From assembly GCF_035582795.1 (NCBI RefSeq), contig NC_134372.1, forward strand, positions 37,982,316 to 38,046,315: a stretch of 64,000 bases of DNA, given 5' to 3'. This document shows, piece after piece, positions 36,004-48,900 of this stretch. The number at the start of each line of letters is the position of its first letter. Positions within the stretch are counted from its first letter, which is position 1. The DNA comes from Mycteria americana. Taxonomy: Eukaryota > Chordata > Aves > Ciconiiformes > Ciconiidae. The notes under the pieces were generated by a model. The model worked only from the letters and a program-made list of their open reading frames with translations. It was not told the DNA's origin and ran no database searches. Position numbers and translations under genes: made by a program.

Positions 36004-38820
36004 GTAAGAGGGACCAGAATTTGGATAGCCTACCGCAGACATGTGATAGTATATATGATATACATGTACAGGTACACATTATGTGCCTTATTTTTCTTAT
36101 GTTTGTATCACTCCACTTGCTCAGTCAATCTTGTCCTTCCTGCTCCCCCATCTTGAAAAAATACATGAATATATGAAATTCCATCTTTAGTCTTCTTTTT
36201 GGGAAATGGCCTCAGTTTGGGAAATTTATTTCTGGCTGGGACGTGTGCTGATGCACTGTTACATACTGAAGATATGAATCTGCTTTGACTTGGTAAGGAT
36301 GGGTGCTGCTCTCTGGAACGAGCATATTTCTTTTTTTTGTGATTTTTACAGACTTTGTGGCTACAGGATGGTAACAGGTGCCTCAAAGACAACTTTTTTC
36401 TCAGAGAGACACCGGCTTATCAGCAAAAGCATGTTGGAATGATGCTGTATGAAGGGAGAAGTATGCATCAACTCCTGCTGTTTCTCAAGGTAGATTCTTG
36501 AATTCTGAACACGACACATGGTTACATATTTCTTCTCCTATTGTTGGTGGCTTTGAATATTACACTTCTGTTCTGAGAGGAAAGACGCAAATGACCAAAT
36601 GTCTGGCTACTGCAGGGAAGTTTTAGGTGAGGAGAGAGCAAAAGGGATCGATCATAGGTTGACTTCCCCCCCCCCCCCAACTCTTTCCAAATACATATTT
36701 CGGGGAAAGAAAAAAGAGATTGAGAATGGCAAAAACAGGGCATGGGGGCACAGTAGCAATAGTGATGTGAATCTGCTTTGAGACTGTTACAAGTTTACAA
36801 GATGTAGGATATTTTCAAGTTAGAAAAGTCTGAGAGTAAAGAACGGGAAGGTGTTCTCATAAACAAAAGAAGTTATTCTCCATTTTATGACAGATGAATT
36901 GAAAAGTGACCAGACAGGAACTGCAAGTAAGAAATGCCAGTAGAAGGTTTCCTTACCAATACATTTACTGAGTGATAGCAAAACGGTATAAAAATGGTAC
37001 ATAAACTCAGTATAAGGGCTTTGGATGGCCATGATATGGTTGGCTACAGGCGCAGCATTTCACTGCTGCTTCTTCAGGTTAACAGTGTGGGGCACGTGTT
37101 AACTGCAGCTTTATCTTCACTGAAAAGAACCATCCCAGTTACCGTTGAATAGCTAATATGCTTTGCCTGTTCTGCTGTGAGATCATATTGGAAACAAGAC
37201 ATTGCAGTTTCAGTGGGAATTAAGAACGTAAGGCCAAACATGGGCAAGATCATCACCACTTTTCCCAGATAATGCCTTACCTTTAGATGAGATCCATAGA
37301 TAAAAATCTGTGTACTTACGGACAATATTCGTTATCTCTTTTATTTTTGTTCATTGTTTTAAAAAATGAAAATTAGCACTTCATAGAAGCTAAAACAATG
37401 CCTCAGGGTCTGTACTTCATGTGTCTGTTTTGTCAACTGATACAGTAGCCATGTGTTGGTAGGAAGAACATTCGGGGGAATATTCCCATTGAAGGCAAGA
37501 TAAGGCAGAGGTGAAGTCAAGCTGTCTGTCTCTTTTTGGTGTGTTTTGAAAAATAAAAAGGTAGTGTATTTAATATTGTATTTTTGTACTTCCTGTACGT
37601 GTTTTCCTTTTTTCTTTAACATATTTTTAACACCCCTGTAAATAAATCAAATTTTTGCTTCCTTCTTTTATATATCGATTATGCTGCTTTTAGTCTGAAG
37701 TTCCAGTGACTCACATAACTTAAGACTCATCAACAAGAAGCTATCTATTTGAGGAACTGGTTTTAAAGAATATAACAAAAGATATAGGAAGACACTTTCA
37801 TGGTCGACTTTCTTGATGTGCTAATTCAAAAACAGATGTTGAAAATGTATTGGAAAATTGAAGCCTGAAGTCCGTCTATCGCTTAGGGACTCAATTTCAG
37901 CCTTATATGTACTGGCAAGTATTTGAGCTTTCATTCAAAAATGTTGATTTTCTTTTTTCACCAGCCAAATGACTGAAAAAAATTATTTTAAACGTAAGTT
38001 ATCCAGACCTACTAATATTTTAGTTTCATTACAATTATCAAAAGACACTAGAATTACTGTTGTGTTTAACAGCTACAAACAGCAATTGTCACCTGCTTTA
38101 ACAATTGTAAACAGGAGATAGAGTTTACCATGGAGAAGGAAATACCACTGGCATGCAAAGGTAATTCAAATCTGATAAAAGACTTAAAAGGAAAAAACTT
38201 CAATATTTGATTACCCCAACTCTTTGAACGTAACAGACAAGACACTCAAAAGGTTTTCTGTTAACATTGTGCAAAAAAGGTTTATTTAAGCCTGTGTGTT
38301 AAATCAAAGTCACATAGAATTGACTATTCAGGAACAATTATTTCCTAAACAAAGAGAAACAGCAACTGTGCTAACAACTCATTTTGCCACTATATGTTCT
38401 AGCTAACTGCTTACTAATTAGTAATAATGAGAAAAGATAATGCATGTAGATAAATGTCTGTGGTTTCTACTATATTGTTTTCAAGTGAATTAGAGACCTA
38501 AATTAAAGAGAGTACTCCCTATTTGCATGGAACCGCGTAAATATTTCTTATGGAAACCTGAAACCACATGAAACTCAGGTAGTTTCACTTTGAAAGAAAC
38601 CAGTTCTGTGTAAACAAACACACACAAAAATACTGGGTTAGAGAATACGCCACTAAACTTGCAGTCGTCTTATCTGTTAAGGGCAGGAATTCCTCAAGAC
38701 TGTGTTGTGGTTTATTTTCAAGGATTTCAAGAAACTGGTGGTATTTGCTTACAAAAGTTGTGGATTGACAGAATCTATCTTCAGCACAAAATGAAGTGCT
38801 TTTGTTTGGGTTTGTGGTGG

Positions 38821-38850
38821 TTTGGGGTTTTTTGGTTGGTTGGTTGGTTT
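38821..38850. repeat. GGTT-type simple repeat
   Basis: T/G-only tract with TTGG repeated several times (ggttggttggttgg). No function suggested. Confidence 0.7.
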
Positions 38851-39916
38851 TTAAATTTATAACATATTGTGCTTGTAGTGAATCTGAGTATTAAGGTAAA
38901 ATGTAAGCTTAAGAAATCAAATTAATCAAAATCGACATACAAGTTTCTCATGGATAACACTGTGGAAAGCCACAAAATTAAAATCCAAATTTTGAACACT
39001 TGGCTCTTACCGGTGAATACTTATTGGTTCTTATCTGGTCTTTGTGTAAAAGGTATTCAGTAACCGTTTCTCTCACTATACAAGACTCCCCAAAGATGTG
39101 CAGAGATACCTGAAAGTGTAGAGGGCTAAAGCTCTTTTAGTAAAGGTTTGAATGCAAAGACTTCTGCACCGATTCCTGTGCGCATTCTTTTTTAATAGCT
39201 TGTAAAACAACGTGGTTAAACAAATTTTGCTATATATCTGCTGAAGACTGTAATTCAATTAAATCCACACCTCCCCTGGTCATACTGAGTCAGGTGGAGT
39301 TCACTTTACACCTGGATTCAGATAAAACCTGTTTCACAGAATTTTTTCTGTCCTTTTCCTAGCCCTTCGCTGTTTTGCAAGTAGGCCTGGCCTAGCGCGA
39401 TAGATGTTTCGAGGCAGCTGATCAGATAGCCATTGATGAGCAAGTGTTCGACATTTTCTAGCATTATTAATTTTTAAAGACATCAAACAACACTTCGGAC
39501 CGTTGATTTGCAGCAGCACACCGTAGCATTTTCCACATTTCTGTGACAGAGTTCTCCGGGCCGAAGGGGCTGGCCGGAGTCACTGAAAATGCCGGGTTTT
39601 GTAATCTCTTAAACCGACACCGGTTGCGCGGTCAGGGCAGGCTCCGGTCAGCGCCGTGCCCGCTCCGCTTTACCGTAGCTACCCGCAGGAATGCCGCCCG
39701 CGACGGGGACCGAGAGGGGTCCTTGCTACCGCGCTGGGCTCGGCGGCCAGGCCCGCTACCAGGCTGGGGGCTGGCAGGGAGCAAACGCGGCCTCTGAGGA
39801 GCGCCGGGCCCTTCCTCCAGCCACCGGCCGGGAGCCGGCCCCGCCCCAGCGCAGGCAGCGGCGCTCCGCCTCCCTCACGTAACGCAGCTTTGTCCTGCGC
39901 GAGCCACCGTCGCGGC

Positions 39917-39927
39917 AAGATGGCGGC
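39917..39927 (+). promoter_or_regulatory. YY1-type site over the GPATCH1 start codon
   Basis: AAGATGGCGGC matches the known YY1 core exactly and contains the start ATG. YY1 sites at this position are common in TATA-less housekeeping promoters. Binding is inferred, not shown. Confidence 0.6.
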
Positions 39928-39998
39928 GGCGGAGTCCAGCGACAGCGATGAGGAGGATTTGGTGAGCTATGGGACCGCGCTGCAGCCCCTGCAGGAGG
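39920..39998 (+). CDS. GPATCH1: GPATCH1 coding exon 1
   Basis: Encodes [20 protein letters not shown] to LQPLQE plus one base, then donor GTAAGG. Matches the human acidic N-terminus. Confidence 0.95.
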
Positions 39999-42900
39999 GT
40001 AAGGGACCCCCGGGGAGCTCGCCTGCTCCTCTTCAGTACCTCCGTCGTGCGTTGCGGCGGGTGCTGGGGAGCAGCGCGGGCCGGGAGGCAGCCCGGCGTG
40101 AGGCGCTGAGGCCGGGGTGCCCTGGAGGGCCCGCCCGGTCCGGGGCTGCTGTCCGCCTCCTTACGGCTTTCGGTTCGGGAAAGCTGTGGCGTGAGGGCCC
40201 AGTGCAGCTCTTCCTCCTTCTTCTGCCGCGGTGGGGCGTAGGGGCTGTCTTGGCAGCCGTGCTGGCCTGCGAGAGGGGTGCTGCCGCCGGCCCTGGGCGA
40301 GGGGCCCCGGGGTAAAGCAGTCTGGGAACGGAAAGCTGGCTTCCCGCGACGGGAGTGTGAAAAGGATCTCAGCACTACACCGGCTTTCCGGCATGCGGGT
40401 GGGGGCCTGGGGTACCCCAGGGTTTGTGCCGGCACTGCTCTGGCTGGAGCTGGGGGCCTGTCTTTGTTTCTGTCTTTACCCCAAGCCTGAAAAAAAAGTG
40501 GAATTCAAATATAACAGCCCAAGTACTAGGGTGAACGTCCTACATTTGTATTTATGAGATGGACTCAGCATTGTCCAAGGAGTTACACAGAGCTGTGACT
40601 CCTGAGTTTGTGCCACTTAATTAGAAATAGTGTTAAAAAGGTGCAAATGTTTATGTCAAAGTCGATAGCTTTTGTGTTTTGTTTAAGTTTTGGACACTTC
40701 TAATGTGGTGTAACTTCTCAAGGCAATTACTTAAGTATTAAATCCTGTCGGGGTCTTGCATACTTAACAACTAAAAGTGTCGTTTCACAGGAAAAAAGAA
40801 ATGTTCTCAGAACTCCTTAGAATTTAGGAATTCTATTTGAACACTTCATGCTTTTACTTTAGCAGTGTACATCAACAGTGAATGCAAATATTTAAACTAG
40901 AGTGGGAATAAGTGTGAACTGCTGATGCTTTCCACTTCAGGGTGGCTAGTATTTGATCCAGTTCTTAATTGTAAAGAAGAAATGGCATCTGGAGCAAGTG
41001 GAGAATCCATTCTTTATGCAGTGTTGTGACTTTAGTTTCTGATTTCTCTGATTGTAGGTGAACGGATTAAAAAGCCAGTTCCTCTTCAAGAACAGACTGT
41101 TAAAGATGCAAAGGGACGATATCAGCGTTTCCATGGAGCATTTACCGGTGGTTTCTCTGCTGGTTACTTTAACACTGTTGGCACAAAGGAAGGTTAGATA
41201 TTTTTCTGTCTTCTGGGAAGGGTTAATTGATTACCCTAATTTAATGTTAGTGAAAAGAAATTAACTGTAATTAAGCATTTTTTTTCTGCTATTCATTATA
41301 CTGTAAATAGTTGAAACAGTATTGTTGAAGTTATTTCCCCTTGACTTTTTGGACTGTAGTTTTATAGATGTTCCCTTGTTGTATGCTTAAGGTGTAAGGT
41401 TGAAATGTTTGAATTGTTTTCAAATATTATGTTGCAGTTTACTATACCTTCCTTAGATATTTACTTTTTTTAAAGGATGGACTCCTTCAGCTTTTGTATC
41501 TTCACGGCAGAAGAGAGCAGACAGAACCATTCTTGGACCAGAAGACTTCATGGATGAAGAGGTAAATTTGGAAAGGAATACAAATCTTTTGGAAGTAGCT
41601 GCCACGACAGCAAGTTTTTCAGGCAATGAAATCTTAAGAAGAACTTAAATAGTGAAAATGGAAGTAACTTTAAAATTACTTCTTGTATACAGTGTTATAC
41701 TTCTGGGACCTATAGGATGTTTCATAGATTCATTTAGGAAGCTCCTGTAATCTCAATATTAAAAAAAACCCATAACTCAACCCTTTCGCTTTCTCGGTCA
41801 GAAAATACAAATAGTTTTGAAGCTGTTTAAAATATGACTGTTCAAGTTATTGAAAAAGCAACTGTATAACAGGCTTGAAAAAATTAGCCAATACGAGAGT
41901 CATATCCCATTTTCTTTCCTTTACCATTACAGTAAGCATCTAAATTTTTCCATTTTGTCTATATTTTCCAGGATCTTAGTGAATTTGGGATAGCACCAAA
42001 AGATATTACAACCACGGATGATTTTGCATCCAAAGCTAAAGACAGAATAAAAGAGAAAGCTAGACAGATTGCAGGAGTAGTTGCTGCCATTCCAGGAACC
42101 ACCGCATTTGATGATTTAATAGGACCCTCAAAGTAAGTAAATTTAAATAAAAGTTAACCAAACAATTCCTTTCACTTAGAAGTGTTGTATTGGTTAGAAA
42201 AGTAATGTTTGACCACAGTAATCCATAAAGAGACTGGAAGATCTATGGTGTTACACTTTATAAGTGGCCTCCACCTGGATTTTTGTTCTGTACGTGCAGA
42301 CTTGTACCAGGTAAACATTTACAAACTGGGATGTAGTGTATATGCAAATGTTGATACATTCAGATTTGATTTTAAAGTGGGGTATAAAAACATAATTTTG
42401 AATGGTGTATATATCTATATTATTTCTGAATAAGTATTAAAAATGTGGTTTGAGGTAATTTTTTTTTCCTTTTGTTTCTTCTTAGAATAACGGTTGGGGT
42501 TGAACTGTTACGAAAAATGGGCTGGAAAGAAGGACAAGGAATTGGACCACGAGTCAAAAGAAAGCCACGCAGGCAGAAACCTGGTAAGTTCAATGAAGTT
42601 CCTGAACTCATTAATAGAAAGATAGCATTCATAGACTGATTAGAAAGTTCATTTTAAAACCTCCTTTTATTTAGTCTGTTTCTTTAATCTTTTAGATTTA
42701 AGAAAGAAATTTAATAAAGAATTGTAGTTTAATATGATGCTATTATGTCTCTTGCAGACCCTGCAGTGAAAGTATATGGTTGTGCGTTACCACCTGGACT
42801 GTCTGAGGGTTCTGAGGTATTGAACAGGCAAAAGTTGTTTGTTTGACTTATCTGAGAATGTGTGCTAACACATTTGAAAAACAAAACAAAACTCCTTTGA

Positions 42901-45900
42901 TGTCTTTAAATAGTATTTTAACATGCAGTTCCAAGTTTTGTTAAAAGCATTCATAAATACTTATTATACTTATAGTGAAGGAAGGTTTTAATGTAACTGC
43001 ATTTATTCTTTTGCTACCTAAGCAGGTGTAGTTGATACATACTTTCATATATAATTTAGGAAATGCAAACTTGCCTAGTCTCATGTTAACTAAATGTTGT
43101 AAAAGCTCAACGTACAAAACTTTTTTAGTCATATTTGCTGTTATATACTTTCATTTTGTACAAGGATGAAGAGGATGAATACCAGCCAGAGAATGTGACA
43201 TTTGCACCAAAAGATGTAATGCCTGTAGATTTGACTCCAAAAGAGAATGTCCATGGACTTGGCTATAAGGGTTTGGACCCCTCACAAGCTTTGTTTGGTG
43301 TATCTGGAAGAGAACACCTGAACCTTTTCACAGGTGGTTCTGAAGACACCAGCAATTTACTAGGTGATCTGAGACACAGTAAAGGAAGAAAACTAGGTAT
43401 TACAGGTCAGGTAAGGACATTTTTTAGTGTATTTTATTATTAGTGCAGTAAAATCTAAATAAATTTTGTTTTTTTCTTCTGTGGAAGGCACCTAGTTGTT
43501 GTAAGGTTATTGTAAGAAATCTTAAGTGTGGTTTGAGAACAGGATTTTTTTTGTTTTTTTTACTTTATATGAAGATGTGGGGAGATTCTTAGAACAATTC
43601 TTATTGTTGAACAATTTAACAATTCTTATCGATATTGTTAAAGAGAACTATAAAATACCTCACTCTGAATAGTCGGGTGGAGAAAATTCTTGTGTGACTT
43701 TGGTTAGAGAAAGTTAATATTCAATGTGTTTTTAGTTTACATTTTTTGGTCAATTTTACTTTCAGTAATGTTGAATCTGTCAGCTAGAGAGGTTTGGCTT
43801 CCCTCCATGGTATTTGTAGTTCTTATGTAAAAGCACTGTCAATTAATATTTCTGGGAATTATACTTGTTTAGTTTTCATGCCAGCTTACATTTTTTTCCT
43901 TTTGAGAACTTAACCTGCTCTTAGTCAGATTGCAAATGTTACCTTGTAGAATTAGGCTGCTGTCCTCATCCTGTACAGACCAAACTCACTGCCTCTCCCT
44001 GCCAAGGAAGTGGAATATGTTTGCTTTTGTGTTTGGTGAGTTCGGTGAGGGTTTTTTTTCCACTAGTTGGTAGCACTTTTTTTTTGTGAAGCTGTACATT
44101 TTTTCCTAGTGTATATATATGTATACTGGACATCTTATATAATATAGATGGATAGATATACATGTAGATGTGTTCTGACATGTGACTTATTTTTACACTT
44201 TTGAATTCTCATTATTTTTATTTAAAATACATTTTAGGCTTTTGGTGTAGGAGCTTTAGAGGAGGAAGATGATGATATTTATGCAACTGAAACACTGTCA
44301 AAATATGATACAGTTCTAAAAGATGAGGAACCTGGAGATGGCTTGTATGGCTGGACAGCACCTAAGCAGTATAAATCTAAAAAAAGTAAGAACTGTAGTT
44401 CTATCTAAAGACATATTTGTATTTGTAATTTATGTTTGGGGGGAAAAAATGATATAAGTATATTCTGTATTTTCCAAATATTTTAATTTTCAGTGGGCTA
44501 GTATCTTCCAGCCCTGATATCTGAAACTTTGTCTAGTCTTCCTTCAATATTGAAGTGTCCAAATCGGGAAATAATTTCCAAAGTCGTCCACTAATCCCAA
44601 TGTAGATTAAACCCCCAAATTATATTTTTAAAACGACAATATGTGCTGCTTTGAGATACAGGATTCACATGATCGTGAATCATGGCTACAAAATATGACC
44701 TGATAATCGCAAAGAGAAATTTTTTTTAAAATTAACTTGTGTATTTTCAAACAACATTTGTAAATTTTATCTTGATACCACTTTATTTTTAGTGCAGCTT
44801 TTAAGTGCATGAAATACTGTAGTGATTTCTAGAGTACCTGTTGACGTTAGTTGTACACAATTAATGGCACTCGTGATGTTAGCTATGCAAAATAGTGATA
44901 CTGTTGCCTCGCTGTTAGCCATGTTCATCTTGCAGCAATCTCTCTGGTAGTAGTTTTTTAGCTGTATAATACTAATCTGGATTCAGAACCCTTAATTTTA
45001 AATGAAAGGTAGTGAAGACAGAACTACAATTATGGTCCATAAAAAATATGTTGAAAAATGGAAAATAATCAGAAAAAATGCTTTTTGCCAAACATACACA
45101 TTTTAAATATTGACCAACTCTATGGTCAATTTTGTAGGGTCTGAAAGAGAAGTTAAATATATAGGCAAGATCTTGGATGGTTTTTCCTTGGCATCAAAAT
45201 CATCAACTCCAAGCAAGGTAAGCAGATACTGGTATTTTTGTATTAAGAATAACAACAGCAAATTGACATGTGAGCTGTATGGACTTTACTGTTCCTCAAT
45301 GTTTTTTATGTTCTTAGAAATAAAAGTTCTGGTCAGCAAGAAAGATTGCTGAATGAGCAAAATTAGGTTTGTATTGAATAGCGTCCAACACTATAAAATT
45401 TGTCAGACTACTGGATGAATTTAAACTTTGCCTATGTACTGGCTTTGAACAAATGCTTTCCACACTGTCCACTGTTATTTGGCAGAAAGTTGGAGGAATG
45501 GTTTGATTGAACTTTGACATTAAAAAATGTACATCTTTTGCTTCTAGATCTTTCAGATGTAACATTTAGTTTTCTGTAAAAATCAGGCCCCATGCTTCAC
45601 CCACTTCACTGTTTTGGTGGCAAGTTAACTTGTTAGCCATATTCTCAGGTTTTCATCATTTATGCCATATATATTTGCATAAATTAGAATGATAAACATA
45701 ATTGTGTGACAGGGTCCTCTTTCTAATGAAGAAAAAGGAAGAACATTTGCATGGTATATAAAATTGCATCGTAGGGGAGGCACAGGGATAATCTTTGAAG
45801 TAACAGCTTGAGTGAAGAACGTGAGGGAAAAGGACTTTGAAAGTCATTAAAATACAGTAAGCACAGAAGTACTCAATAGTCCAGTTGATTAAATCATGTG

Positions 45901-48900
45901 ACTTTGGTTTAAAAAAAAAAATAATTATTAAGCAATACCAAGAGCATTTCTCAGATAAAAGCAATGCATATTAAGACTTGTTAATTTTGCTGTGGCTTGA
46001 TGTGTATGTCTTCCTATTTTTCATAATCATTAAATATTAACAATGTAACAGTTTGGTCCTGAAGTTTGTATTATGATGCCACTTAGTGACTGGGTCTAAA
46101 AGAATTAGTAGCTTGTAATAATCTGTTTCTACGGCTAAGATGTAAGTTGAGGAATTTTTAGATTGAGGTGACTTTTTTGGAAACACATTTGTAAGTGTTA
46201 AATACAAAGTTGTATCTATCTCTTAGTTGATTTTTGTTTTGTTGTTCCCCCGCCAAGATTTATCCACCACCTGACCTGCCACGAAATTACAGACCAGTCC
46301 ATTACTTTCGACCTGTGATAGCAGCTGGGAATGAAAAGTACCATTTACGGAAGGCATTAGAGGAATCGACTGGAAAACTTGAGAGCGATACAACACAACA
46401 AAGCAGGCATGCTTTGAATGCGTCTCAGAGGAGGGAACGACTAGGAGAGGCTGGTCTAAAAGGTATTGATATATGTGACCACACCTTTGCTTTTGTTTCA
46501 GGTCCCCTGTTTGTTTATATAACAGTAAAAATTTGGTCTAGCCTTGAACACTATTTTCTAATATAAACATACTAAATCTAGTTGGCTTAGCTAGAACACC
46601 TTATCATTGTTTAGTTTCATCTCAACAGATGAATTGTTGACGTATCTGCCTGTATTTTCATTTACTTAAATCTTTTAAAGATGAAAAGTACATGTGGGAT
46701 TGTGTTTTATTGTGTTGGGTTTTTTCTTTTTTTTTGTGGCCTTATTATGAATTTGGAATATAGTAGGCTGTGAGGATTTTTTTCCTGTAGAATGAGGTTT
46801 CACTGAAATAAATGCAAAATCACTAAAAAGGTAACTTGTAAATGTGGTTTGCATTTGTATCTACAATAGTAAAGTTTACAAAGTAATATGTAAATATGTG
46901 GTAAATGGCATAAAAGATGTAACAGTGGCCAATTTTTTATCTGCCATCTCTGCCGTTATACTGTTTATTGCTGCTTAAGAGCATTTTCTCTGCATGTATA
47001 TGCATAGTGGTAGGCTTTTTTCCTCCACTAAAATGGCAGAAATAGTTGTAGTAAATTTTCACTTCTATTTATCTCTTACTGCTTTTTCTGGTTTTAGGTC
47101 CGACTCCTTCTGTTTTGGAATATCTGTCTGAGAAAGATAGAGAGAGACTCAAAGAAGTGAAACAAGCATCTGAACAACAAATGAAAGCAAAAATGTTGCC
47201 TCAGCAGTTGCGAAATAGCAGATTCCAGCCAGCCTCCCCAGATGATGCTTCTCGCAAATGGCAAATGTTGTTGGGGGGGCAGTTAGCAAATGCTGGTTCT
47301 AGTGACTTCAAACCATTTGCAAGAAATCCAGAAAAACAAAAAAGATACGAAAGTTTTGTGAAAAGTCTTAAACAGGGAGAAAAAGGTAACTGAAGAGATT
47401 AATCCTGACATTTTAATTTTTCTCTAAAAAAATATTTCTTGATTTATTTTTTTCCTCTTCTTTTTTCCCCTTTTTTTTGTCCTGATGCATTTTATGTTCA
47501 CTATGAGTTCTCTTCCTGAATTTCACAGCATTTCTCCCTCTACGTCTTTTTAGGGCCAATATTAAAAGAAATGTTTACTGATATTTAATTGTGTTGACTT
47601 CAGGAAAACTGCTCAGTAATTTAAGTGTCAGCAAGACTTGATTTTAGGTATTACATTTCATACTTTTATGCTGTAGCAGAAGTGAAGTTCCCCAGGATGT
47701 TCTACTTAATTGCCTGTATTTCTGGATTTCCCTTCTTCCATTTGCCAAAGTAGACTTCAGCTTTGGCCAATACCATAAACTATGCATGGAACAAGCATTT
47801 TCATTTAGTTTTTTTCTCTTTGAGGAGTAAAACCGACAGATCCTATAAAGGCAGAAAGATTATCAGGTCACAGTAAAATGGCAATTTTTTTCCTTTTCTC
47901 ACATAAGACAGGAAAAAATCAAAAGAAAACCCATACCCTGCACTTCCAGAGGAGATAAGGACCCTAAAGTGAATGAAGTAGTTTACATTTGTCAAAGCTT
48001 CTATGACATGTCCTTTGGATACTCAGACTGCCACTGTCACTTATTTTCTTCTCAGAAAAGTTTGTGGCTGTAAAATCATAGCATACATGCAGAGCTCTTA
48101 CTCAAAACAAAAAAAACCCAACCCCATTCATCTGCTCTTTTTGTGCTGTTTCAGTCTCCTTCCATTTTGTTTAGCCTTTTGCTATTAAATGATACTGTGA
48201 TATATCTTACGTTAAACCAGGTACTTACGATGCCTTGTGGTGAGTTCCTCAGTACTGTGATTTTTCTGTAAGGCATAAAAAGCTGAAATCTGATCTAGGG
48301 AGAGCAGCAGCAGCAGGTGAACCTGGATTGTCTTAAAATAAAAAAAAATTAGGGTTGGTTTGTTTTTAAAATTTTAAAGTACAAAGGGGCTATTGGGGAA
48401 GAAGAAAAAAGGGTATCAGCAAAGTTTTGCAGAGGAAAGGGTATAATGTCAGGTAGAAAACCTGGTTTTTTTATTTTAGGATTTTTTTTAAAATCATCCT
48501 TTTCACTATATGAAAAAAGATTTCCTGGTCAGTAGCCTCTTCTAGTTACCGGATTGGGGCAGACTGCTTGGGCTTTGAACCCATAGTTCCTCCGTTCAGG
48601 ACTGGATTTTTCCCTGTGTAAAATTGTGTAGCCTCTTACGACTGTAAGTGCCTCCTTAGTCATAATGATGAAAATGCAGAAATATTTAAATAACTTGAAT
48701 GATTAAGATTCTGTTTGTAAGAGTGTCTTTGCTTGGCTGGTGTTATTTCCTGTTCCTTCTGGGAGCAAATGTGAACCTGTTGCTTTAAACAGGGTCTGTA
48801 TTGTTTACAGAAACCTGTGTCCAAATTCTGTAGTCATCAGCGGGCACTTCATGTACCAGAAAGCCCCTTGGAAGTTACCAAAGCCAGACCAGGCTTACTC

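Larger units (their letters stand above)
33961..39540. other. Intergenic RHPN2-GPATCH1 spacer
   Basis: Head-to-head spacer of AT-rich sequence. It holds one exon-like segment (35872-36003), a C13 run (36666-36678), and a GGTT-type simple repeat near 38821-38850. No protein-coding gene was recognised. Confidence 0.6.
39540..40340. promoter_or_regulatory. CpG island / promoter of GPATCH1
   Basis: GC-rich, CpG-dense stretch of about 0.8 kb covering GPATCH1 exon 1 and the start of intron 1. TATA-less. The long open frames on both strands within it reflect composition. Confidence 0.85.

Noticed and set aside
39656-40315. 219-residue open frame over GPATCH1 exon 1
   Set aside because: In the GPATCH1 frame across exon 1, but it continues past a good GTAAGG donor into intron 1.
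39875-40435. 186-residue minus-strand frame opposite GPATCH1 exon 1
   Set aside because: Antisense shadow in a CpG island; no splice or protein support.
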